Shown: positions 6,361-12,219 of the stretch, one piece after another
Numbering within the stretch: the first letter of the stretch is position 1
Layout: each line of letters starts with the position of its first letter
Source of the DNA: Fusobacteriaceae bacterium
GTDB taxonomy: Bacteria > Fusobacteriota > Fusobacteriia > Fusobacteriales > Fusobacteriaceae
NCBI GenBank assembly: GCA_016938425.1
Contig: JAFGUR010000006.1
Location: forward strand, 1 to 12,219
DNA length: 12,219 nucleotides
Direction of reading: 5' to 3'
Translations under genes and position numbers: made by a program
The notes under the pieces: model-generated
The model's input: the letters and a program-made list of their open reading frames with translations, nothing else
Databases searched by the model: none
Told to the model about the DNA's origin: nothing

Positions 6361-7458
6361 ATGAAGAAAATTTTAGTTGTAAATTTGGGAAGAAAAGGAG
6401 CAGGGCCAGTTTATTCTTTAGAGATGTCAAAGGCTTTATTAAAATTAGGAAAATTTCAAGTAAAAGTACTTATCTCTAGACAATGTGAAAACTATGAGGC
6501 TTGGGTAAAATCAGGTATTCAACTTATAACCATTGATACATTTGAGTCTAATAAAGAATTTATTTTAAATACATTTAAAATCCATAACTTTATAAGACTT
6601 AATAAAGAATTAAAAAAATTTGATGCAGATTATTTATATATTCCAATGATACATTTGTGGAATCCTATAGTGAACTTTTTAAGTAAAAAAGCTAAAATTA
6701 TTACAACTATCCATGATGTGACACAACATAAAGGAGAAGAAAGCCTTATTATGGATAGTCTTAGGAAAATTGTTTTAAAGCAAAGTCATAGGGTTATAAT
6801 TTTAAGTGAATCATTAAGAAGCAAGTTAGTTTCTCAGAAAGTTAAAAGTGATATTATTTCAGTAATACCTCATGCAAATTTTTCATATTATAGTGAAAAT
6901 TTTGAAATATCTCACAAGAATTATGATAATGAGACTATTCTTTTTTTTGGGCGAATAAATCCTTATAAAGGACTTGATATTCTTTTAGAAGCAATGAAAA
7001 TAGTTATAAAATCTTATCCTAAAATTAAACTAAATATTGTAGGAAATGGAGATATTTCTTCTTATTTAGATTTAGTAGAGCAGGTAAAAGATAATTTGGA
7101 GCTAAATGTTCGTTGGATTAAAGATGAAGAGGTAGAAGGCTTTTTTTCTAGGGCTGATTTTGTGGTTGTTCCTTATATTGAAGCTTCTCAATCAGGAGTA
7201 ATTCCTTTATCATACTCAATGGGACTTCCTGTAATAGCAAGTAACATAGGTGGAATTCCTGAACAGGTTTTAGATGGAGAAACAGGGTATCTTGTGGAAC
7301 CAAAAGATATAAAAAGCCTTGCTGAAAAAATTATTTTTATGATTGGAAATAAAGAAAAAGTAAAAATATTAGGAAACAGTGCCTATACTTTTGCTAAAGA
7401 AAAATTGAGTTGGGAAGGGTCAGCCCAATTATTATCTCAAGTGGTTGATACCTTATGA
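6361..7458 (+). CDS. Glycosyltransferase family 4 protein (second of two)
   Basis: A 365-residue GT-B, GT4-type glycosyltransferase. N-terminal half: GRKGAGPVYSLEMSKAL (10-26) and TTIHDVTQHKGE (115-126). C-terminal half: ILFFGRINPYKGLDILLEA (193-211), IVGNGD (226-231), VVVPYIEASQSGVIPLSYS (268-286) and GLPVIASNIGGIPEQVLDG (288-306). The first glutamate of the usual E-x7-E motif is E274, but a proline (P282) occupies the position of the second. The EASQSGV variant is known to me from other polysaccharide GT4 enzymes, so I do not read this as inactivation. TAGGAG (6348-6353) within the end of the previous gene is the ribosome binding site, and ATG follows that gene's TAA directly. It shares four bases (ATGA) with the polymerase gene. 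Sugar specificity unknown. Confidence 0.9.
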   Translation: MKKILVVNLGRKGAGPVYSLEMSKALLKLGKFQVKVLISRQCENYEAWVKSGIQLITIDTFESNKEFILNTFKIHNFIRLNKELKKFDADYLYIPMIHLWNPIVNFLSKKAKIITTIHDVTQHKGEESLIMDSLRKIVLKQSHRVIILSESLRSKLVSQKVKSDIISVIPHANFSYYSENFEISHKNYDNETILFFGRINPYKGLDILLEAMKIVIKSYPKIKLNIVGNGDISSYLDLVEQVKDNLELNVRWIKDEEVEGFFSRADFVVVPYIEASQSGVIPLSYSMGLPVIASNIGGIPEQVLDGETGYLVEPKDIKSLAEKIIFMIGNKEKVKILGNSAYTFAKEKLSWEGSAQLLSQVVDTL

Positions 7459-8651
7459 TAATTGGAATTTTAGTAATACTAGTATTCTTTTTTTCTTTCG
7501 CGTATATGAGAAAAGAAAATTTTTTAAAGTATATAATAATTGGAACAATTTTAAGGATTTCTGTTATTGCTATCTATTTATCAGGGGTGAAAATTCCTGA
7601 AAGCCAAGGAGATGCTAAAAACTTTTTATATGAAGGGTTAGTATATTTTAGGTATCTTTTTTATAATGGGGAAAGCATTAAAACAATTAATCCCTATTCA
7701 AACTTGATAGGGCTGACAATGGTTTATTCAGGAGAAAATGTGGGCTTTGCATTATTTTTAAATACTCTTTGTTATATAATGATTTCTGCAATTATTTATG
7801 AAATTATAAAATTGCTTACTTCGAATAATAAAAAAGTTGCTTTGAGAGCAGTAATAATAGTAACATTTTTCCCTATGGATATTTTATATTCGGCAGTTTT
7901 ATTAAGAGAGCAATTTATAATTTTATTTTTAGTCTTGAGTTTTTGGTTTTTAATAAGGTTTATAAAAAATGGTATTTTCTTTGAATTTTTGATATCAGTT
8001 GGACTACATTTAATGGCAATGATTTTTCACTCAGGCATTTTATTTCTATTAATAGTTCATTTATATACTTTGTTATTTTTTAAAAAGAAAAAGAGGCAAA
8101 GTAAATTAAAGTGGAAAAAAGTACTGAAATTTGGAATATTAGGAATAATTTTATTTAAAATTTTGGGACATTTTAAGAAATTTGCATTTTTAACTAAAAT
8201 GTTTGACATTAATTATTTAAATCATATTTTAATAGGGAGATTTTTAGTAGGGACAGGGGCAGGAAGGACAGTATATTTAACTAGTTTTATTCCAAGTAAT
8301 ATATTTATTTTTGCAGTATATCTTCCTATAAGAATGATTTATTTTTTATTTTCTCCTTTTCCTTGGATGGTGGGAAATGCTTCAGATGTTATAGTCTTCA
8401 TAGATGGATTTATTTATTTAGTTTTAGTTATAAGAGCAATTAGAAGGTTAGAGTTTTTGGATGAAAAGATAAGAAAAACAATTTTATTGTACTTTATTGC
8501 TTTTACATTAGTTTTTTCAATTGGGACTACAAATTATGGAACAGCAATGAGACATAGGCATAAAATTTTATGGTTAATAGCCATAGTTTCTGTATTACCA
8601 AAATATAAAAAGATAAGAAAACTAGAGAGAGAAAAAGAAATCACTCAATAA
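7455..8651 (+). CDS. EpsG/Wzy-like polysaccharide polymerase, integral membrane protein
   Basis: A 398-residue hydrophobic protein with about 10-11 membrane segments (for example near 1-18, 23-43, 98-118, 130-147, 152-170, 174-208, 225-238, 283-300, 313-330, 343-357, 370-383). YSAVLLREQFIILFLVL (145-161), with R151, followed by MAMIFHSGILFLL (187-199), with H192, fits the EpsG pattern of an arginine before one membrane helix and a histidine-serine after the next. The C-terminal NYGTAMRHRHK (360-370) adds charged residues common in surface-polysaccharide polymerases. Such proteins join repeat units on the outer face of the cytoplasmic membrane. The start overlaps the preceding stop and has no good ribosome binding site, so translation is probably coupled. 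Sequence conservation is low in this class, so the polymerase role rests on topology, these residues and operon position; a membrane glycosyltransferase is the alternative. Confidence 0.7.
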   Translation: MIIGILVILVFFFSFAYMRKENFLKYIIIGTILRISVIAIYLSGVKIPESQGDAKNFLYEGLVYFRYLFYNGESIKTINPYSNLIGLTMVYSGENVGFALFLNTLCYIMISAIIYEIIKLLTSNNKKVALRAVIIVTFFPMDILYSAVLLREQFIILFLVLSFWFLIRFIKNGIFFEFLISVGLHLMAMIFHSGILFLLIVHLYTLLFFKKKKRQSKLKWKKVLKFGILGIILFKILGHFKKFAFLTKMFDINYLNHILIGRFLVGTGAGRTVYLTSFIPSNIFIFAVYLPIRMIYFLFSPFPWMVGNASDVIVFIDGFIYLVLVIRAIRRLEFLDEKIRKTILLYFIAFTLVFSIGTTNYGTAMRHRHKILWLIAIVSVLPKYKKIRKLEREKEITQ

Positions 8652-8665
8652 ATGAGTGATTTCTT
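8635..8665. terminator. Bidirectional terminator between convergent operons
   Basis: Perfect 13-bp stem (AAGAAATCACTCA paired with TGAGTGATTTCTT) and a five-base loop, followed by ATTTTAT on the plus strand and by TTTTTCTCTC on the minus strand. The stop of the polymerase gene lies in the loop, and the stop of the convergent phosphatase gene begins within the right arm. One short element therefore ends both transcription units. Confidence 0.85.
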
Positions 8666-9530
8666 ATTTTATGTTAAATTTTTCTTTTAAAAATTTTGCA
8701 ACGCCTTGATTATCATAGTGATCAGCTTTGAATTTTGATATTTTATGTAATTCTTTTACCTCTGAATTGGCCATAACTACAGGAATTCCAACAGCTTTAA
8801 ACATCTCTATGTCGTTTCCACTATCTCCAAAACACATTGTATCTTTTAGATTAATTTTATGCAATTCACAGAATTCTTTAATGGCTTGTCCTTTAGAAAC
8901 ACCAAATTCATTAATTTCTATATTACTTGAATGGGAAAAGCTTATATTAAAAGCTTTTTTATATTTATCTGCTAAATAATCAATTCCTTTTTTATTTCCT
9001 GTAACAAGTATTTTCAACCATTTATTTTCGTTGGTTATAAAATAATCTCTAGGCATTTCCAAATATTTTATTTTTGTACCTATTGTTGTTTCCCTGTGAA
9101 AGAAAGCTTTTAAATTATCTAAACTAAATAATTTTAATAGACTTGTAGAGGCAAAAGCATTTCTATATCTATCCCATAAAGTTGAATTTGTTACAATTAT
9201 TTCATGGTTTTGAACAAAAAAGTACATTTTTTTAAATTGAAGAATTTCATCTATTAAATCTAATAATTTTCTATTATTTAATTCTCTTGAAGAAATAACT
9301 TCACCTTTGTCATCAACTACATAGGCGCCATTATTAGTAATATAGTAAACACCTTCTATTTCTCCTGCTATTTTACGAGCTTGATGGTAATTTCTTCCAG
9401 TAGAAATAACTATCTTTATTCCTCTGTTTTTAAGTTCATTTAAAATATTTATGGAATCTTCATGAACTATTCCATCATGCCCCACAAGAGTTCCATCTAA
9501 ATCAATAAAAATTGCTTTTATATTTTCCAT
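8664..9530 (-). CDS. Cof-type HAD-IIB family sugar-phosphate phosphatase
   Basis: A 288-residue cytosolic phosphatase of the haloacid dehalogenase superfamily, Cof/YidA subfamily. Motif I is FIDLDGTLVG with nucleophile D10 and acid/base D12; motif II is VISTGRN (41-47); motif III lysine is K213 in VSKGQAI; motif IV is CFGDSGNDIEMF (233-244) with D236 and D240 for magnesium. The TNNGAYV stretch (65-71) and the type IIB cap between motifs II and III are present. Members dephosphorylate sugar phosphates, nucleotides or pyridoxal phosphate, often broadly, and no specific substrate can be given. AGGAG lies about six bases before the ATG. It follows galU by 19 bases and is probably co-transcribed with it. 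Confidence 0.92.
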   Translation of the reverse strand: MENIKAIFIDLDGTLVGHDGIVHEDSINILNELKNRGIKIVISTGRNYHQARKIAGEIEGVYYITNNGAYVVDDKGEVISSRELNNRKLLDLIDEILQFKKMYFFVQNHEIIVTNSTLWDRYRNAFASTSLLKLFSLDNLKAFFHRETTIGTKIKYLEMPRDYFITNENKWLKILVTGNKKGIDYLADKYKKAFNISFSHSSNIEINEFGVSKGQAIKEFCELHKINLKDTMCFGDSGNDIEMFKAVGIPVVMANSEVKELHKISKFKADHYDNQGVAKFLKEKFNIK

Positions 9531-9549
9531 TTCTTCTCCTACTTATAAA

Positions 9550-10422
9550 CTATAAATTTAAATTTTTCAAATATTCTTTAAGCTCATCTTTTATTTCAAG
9601 ATGACGTAATCCAAACTCAATATTTGCTTTAAGTAATCCTAATTTATTTCCGATATCGTATCTTTTACCTTCAAAATTATATGCAAGAACCTTATCCCCA
9701 TTATTAATCATTGCTAAAATAGCATCTGTTAATTGAATTTCTCCACCTTTACCAGCAGGGGTTTTCTCTAAATATGTAAAAATTTGAGGTTCAAGAACAT
9801 ATCTTCCTAGACAAGCTAGAGTTGATGGAGCTTTTTCCACATCAGGCTTTTCTATAAAATCTTCTACCTTTACAGTATTCTTATCAAAAGCCTTTCCTGG
9901 ATTAACTATTCCATATTTATTTACATCTTCTTCTGGAACATTTTGAACACCAATAATAGAACCGCCTTTATATTTTTCTCTTATTTCTAGCATTTGTTTT
10001 ACAACAGGCTTTTCAGAATAAACAATATCATCTCCTAAAACTACAACAAAGGGTTCATCTCCAATGTGATGTTTTGCTTGAAGAACTGCATGACCAAGTC
10101 CCATAGGTTTTCCTTGTCTAATAAAATATATATTTGCCATTTCTGAAATCTTTCTAACTTCTTTTAAAATATTCTCTTTACCAGCTTTTTCTAATGTATC
10201 TTCAAGTTCATAAGAATAATCAAAGTGATCTTCCAATGAAAACTTATTTCTTCCTGTAATTATTGTTATGTCATCAATTCCAGATTTAACTAATTCTTCT
10301 ACTATATATTGAATACTGGGAGTATCTACTACAGTTAACATTTCTTTAGGTTGTGCTTTTGTTGCAGGTAAAACTCTAGTTCCTAACCCTGCTGCTGGAA
10401 TAACAGCTTTTCTTATTTTCAT
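9550..10422 (-). CDS. galU: UTP-glucose-1-phosphate uridylyltransferase
   Basis: A 290-residue nucleotidyltransferase that makes UDP-glucose from UTP and glucose 1-phosphate in the cytosol. The nucleotide-binding signature GLGTRVLPATKAQPKEML (12-29) is intact. Further GalU features are MGLGHAVLQAK (108-118), VLGDDIVY (129-136), YGIVNP (171-176), FIEKP (190-194), LGRYVL (206-211), GKGGEIQLTDAI (225-236) and FEGKRYDIGNKLG (255-267). Length is typical. The start is set by GGAGGAG seven bases upstream. UDP-glucose feeds surface glycans, so its position next to a polysaccharide operon makes sense, but galU is also a housekeeping gene and its transcription is separate and convergent. RfbA-type thymidylyltransferases are excluded by the GalU-specific motifs. 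Confidence 0.95.
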   Translation of the reverse strand: MKIRKAVIPAAGLGTRVLPATKAQPKEMLTVVDTPSIQYIVEELVKSGIDDITIITGRNKFSLEDHFDYSYELEDTLEKAGKENILKEVRKISEMANIYFIRQGKPMGLGHAVLQAKHHIGDEPFVVVLGDDIVYSEKPVVKQMLEIREKYKGGSIIGVQNVPEEDVNKYGIVNPGKAFDKNTVKVEDFIEKPDVEKAPSTLACLGRYVLEPQIFTYLEKTPAGKGGEIQLTDAILAMINNGDKVLAYNFEGKRYDIGNKLGLLKANIEFGLRHLEIKDELKEYLKNLNL

Positions 10423-10439
10423 TTTATCTCCTCCATATT

Positions 10440-10451
10440 AGCAATATTGCT
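10440..10451. promoter_or_regulatory. 12-bp palindrome in the galU leader
   Basis: AGCAATATTGCT is a perfect 12-bp palindrome in the short untranslated leader of galU, just downstream of the expected transcription start and just before the GGAGGAG ribosome binding site. It could be an operator or a small hairpin, or arise by chance in AT-rich DNA. No second copy was noticed. Confidence 0.25.
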
Positions 10452-10459
10452 TATATTAT

Positions 10460-10488
10460 ATAATAAAAACATCACTAATTCCAGACAA
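10460..10488 (-). promoter_or_regulatory. Predicted promoter of galU and the HAD phosphatase
   Basis: On the minus strand, TTGTCT (10483-10488) and TATTAT (10460-10465) are separated by 17 bases, with matches of 4/6 and 5/6 to the sigma70 consensus. Transcription would start near 10453, about 30 bases before the galU ATG. An overlapping perfect TATAAT at 10455-10460 is an alternative -10 but has no -35 at normal distance. Confidence 0.55.
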
Positions 10489-10511
10489 TTTTTAAAGACC
10501 TTTATGAGAAA

Positions 10512-10555
10512 TTAAAAAAGTCCATTTAAGAAATAAATTTCTATGGACTTTTTAA
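10512..10555 (-). terminator. Intrinsic terminator after the acidic TPR-like gene
   Basis: AAAAAGTCCAT and ATGGACTTTTT form an 11-bp outer stem. The inside refolds as AGAAAT/ATTTCT with a small loop and a three-base bulge. Read on the minus strand it is followed by T-rich sequence. It lies just below the stop of the acidic protein gene and above the galU promoter, separating the two units. It could also stop plus-strand transcripts. Confidence 0.75.
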
Positions 10556-10580
10556 CACTTTAACATTAAAATAATTTTAT

Positions 10581-12219
10581 TTAATTGTTACTATCAATAA
10601 TTTTAGTTACTTCAGAAAAATCTCTTGTTGATAACATTTTTTCTTTTATTTCATATAAAACATCTAAATTTTTAATTTTTTTCATTTGAGGAACAATGTC
10701 CAAACTAACTACTCCAAATTTGATTTCTAACATTCCTTCTAGTCCTGAAACTAAACCTTTAATTTCTCTTTCTTCTCCAAGCTTTTGAGCTCTTTTATCA
10801 GCTTCTTCTTTTAATTCTGTAAAAATATCTAAATCAGACTTTCTTAAATTCTCTAAAACTTCTAAAACTACATCTCTCACTTCAGATACCTCCAAATTAT
10901 TTTCTCTTACCTTTTCTGTGTCAATTTCAACTATGATTGCTTCCTGTTGCTTTACACCTTCAGAAGCACTATCTGAGTCTTCTTTGGTATCTTCTGATGC
11001 TATTATTTCTTCTTTAGATTCTAAATCTTCATTTTTTACTTCGAGTTCTTTATTGTTATTTACATTATCATTAATATCAAGTTGATCTTCATTTACAAAA
11101 TGATCTTCTGATAGATTATCAACAATTGAATCAATTGGATGATCTATTGTTACATTATTTTCTTCAAATCCAAAGATAGAACCAGGATCTGCAGAATCTA
11201 TATTTTTTGATACAATATTATCAATGCCTTTTTCTATTTCAAGTTTTTCTTCTTCAGTAGTTTCAAGTTTAATTTCTGATTTGTCTTGTTCATTAAAAGT
11301 AAAAGTTTCATTAGAACCAAAATCAATAACTCCAGGCTCTTCAAATTGTAAAGGCTTATCTTCAGAGCCATCATCACCAGCATAAGAAACTTCAAATTCC
11401 ATTTTATACATCATATCAAAATTTGTTATATTATTATCTTCAATAAGATTTAATAGAGTTTTTATTTCCCATTTTATTCTAGAAGCCTCTTCTGATTCAA
11501 GACCTTCAACACCCTTTTCTACAACATCTTTCAATTTATTTAAATTCAATTTAAAATATCCAAAATATTTTTTAGACTCAACAGCTGTAAAAATTTCAAC
11601 AAAAATATTATTAAAATTTATTTCATTTGTATCGATTGCCTTTACTTTATAAGTATTTTTTAATATTTCAAAATCTTTAACTGTTTTTAACACAACGGCT
11701 TCCCTCTCTTCAGTTTGAATACTATTTTTCTGAGTAATTTCATTTTGAGGAATATCAACTACAACAGTATCTTCAGGTGTAGATTCATTAGCAATTGTTT
11801 CCTCTACTATAATTTCATCAGAGTTATTAATTTCTTCTGAATTTAAACCGTCATTTTCTATTATAGGTTCTTCTAAAAGAATTTCTTCTGCAACCTCTAC
11901 TTTAGATTCTTCTTTTATTTCTTCCTTTGTTTCTTCTTTTTTTATTTCTTCTTTAGTTTTTTTATCTGAGACAATTTCAATTTCATCGATTTGTCCAAAA
12001 ATACCAACAGCTTTTGCTAAGTGATAATCAGCTCTTGTTTTATTATTTATTGTTCTGTATGCGAAAATAATATCCCTATAAATTTCTTTTAAAAGATCTT
12101 TATCTTTATCACTATTTCCTTTTTTAAGAACACTTTCAAGATGTAAAACTGCTTGTATATATTTATTTTTTTTCATTAAATCTTTTGCTTTTTGATAATC
12201 TTTTTCAAATTGATTATTC
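10581..12219 (-). CDS. Acidic multidomain protein with TPR-like N-part and DUF4351-like C-terminus (5' end beyond window)
   Basis: Not a gene I recognise by name. The reading frame stays open to the right edge (545 codons visible). The first ATG in the window (12174-12176) has no ribosome binding site and sits inside a TPR-like helix (YQKAKDLMKKNKYIQAVLHLESVL), so the true start lies outside. Numbering from that Met, the parts are: TPR-like helical repeats to about 60; an acidic linker rich in KEE/EEI (about 70-160); a central mixed alpha/beta segment (about 163-265); a second acidic linker (about 270-415); and a helical C-terminal region (about 418-531). That region ends in LEGMLEIKFG (479-488) and MKKIKNLDVLYEIKEKML (498-515), a pattern like DUF4351. 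There is no membrane segment in the visible part, and cysteine is absent, so it is probably cytosolic. A scaffold or adaptor role is only a guess. Confidence 0.75.
   Translation of the reverse strand, partial: NNQFEKDYQKAKDLMKKNKYIQAVLHLESVLKKGNSDKDKDLLKEIYRDIIFAYRTINNKTRADYHLAKAVGIFGQIDEIEIVSDKKTKEEIKKEETKEEIKEESKVEVAEEILLEEPIIENDGLNSEEINNSDEIIVEETIANESTPEDTVVVDIPQNEITQKNSIQTEEREAVVLKTVKDFEILKNTYKVKAIDTNEINFNNIFVEIFTAVESKKYFGYFKLNLNKLKDVVEKGVEGLESEEASRIKWEIKTLLNLIEDNNITNFDMMYKMEFEVSYAGDDGSEDKPLQFEEPGVIDFGSNETFTFNEQDKSEIKLETTEEEKLEIEKGIDNIVSKNIDSADPGSIFGFEENNVTIDHPIDSIVDNLSEDHFVNEDQLDINDNVNNNKELEVKNEDLESKEEIIASEDTKEDSDSASEGVKQQEAIIVEIDTEKVRENNLEVSEVRDVVLEVLENLRKSDLDIFTELKEEADKRAQKLGEEREIKGLVSGLEGMLEIKFGVVSLDIVPQMKKIKNLDVLYEIKEKMLSTRDFSEVTKIIDSNN

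Noticed and set aside
8728..8979. Plus-strand open frame of 83 codons
   Set aside because: It is antisense to the HAD motif III/IV region of the phosphatase gene, which is clearly the real coding frame.
11880..11960. KEE/EEI repeats as a tandem DNA repeat
   Set aside because: The repetition is at the level of acidic and lysine codons with irregular spacing; I see no regular DNA repeat unit.
12174..12176. ATG as the start of the acidic protein gene
   Set aside because: The frame remains open for 14 more codons to the window edge, the upstream bases contain no ribosome binding site, and the added residues complete a TPR-like helix, so the gene is partial.
1..12219. CRISPR array, tRNA, rRNA, insertion sequence, toxin-antitoxin or phage-defence genes
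   Set aside because: No spaced direct repeats, cloverleaf-like sequences, transposase motifs, terminal inverted repeats or defence-family domains were found on reading both strands; the genes are metabolic, regulatory and surface-glycan genes.

Overview
The window is very AT-rich (GC by eye well under a third). It has strong AAGGAG-type ribosome binding sites, codons biased to A/T, tightly packed genes and short hairpin terminators. This fits a low-GC anaerobe. The GalU, Cof-type phosphatase and cell-surface genes look most like Fusobacteriota to me (Fusobacterium or a relative), with Clostridia as the alternative; this is an impression from protein sequence, not a database result.

Region 1 (1-2230) is a small redox and electrophile-stress module. 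On the minus strand, in transcription order, lie a MarR-family repressor (TTG start, two N-terminal cysteines), a YgiN/ABM-type small monooxygenase and a nitroreductase. Divergent from them on the plus strand is a second nitroreductase of the MhqN/YodC type. Two near-identical operators, TTTGTAYATACAAA, lie in front of marR and in front of the monooxygenase-nitroreductase pair. The marR copy is the core of a perfect 20-bp palindrome over the predicted -10 and start site, which suggests autorepression and a local regulon. A perfect hairpin terminator (2188-2229) closes the plus-strand gene.

Region 2 (2286-8670) is one plus-strand surface-polysaccharide operon. It is led by an extended -10 promoter and ended by a bidirectional hairpin. 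The order is Wzx-type flippase, hexapeptide-repeat O-acetyltransferase, CsaB-type polysaccharide pyruvyltransferase, two GT4 glycosyltransferases, and an EpsG/Wzy-like polymerase. Adjacent genes are separated by 9 bases or fewer, and two pairs share ATGA start/stop overlaps. The set could build, decorate (acetate, pyruvate ketal), export and polymerise a short repeat unit. No initiating sugar-phosphate transferase, chain-length regulator or ligase is present, so these must be encoded elsewhere.

Region 3 (8664-10488) is a minus-strand pair: galU, which makes UDP-glucose, followed 19 bases later by a Cof-type HAD phosphatase. The pair converges on the polysaccharide operon and is functionally related to it through UDP-sugar supply.

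Region 4 (10512-12219) holds the 3' part of a long, very acidic minus-strand gene that runs off the right edge. The visible part has a TPR-like N-terminal piece, two acidic low-complexity linkers around a central folded segment, and a C-terminal helical domain resembling DUF4351. It is the least explained gene here. I saw no CRISPR array, tRNA, rRNA, insertion sequence or defence system.
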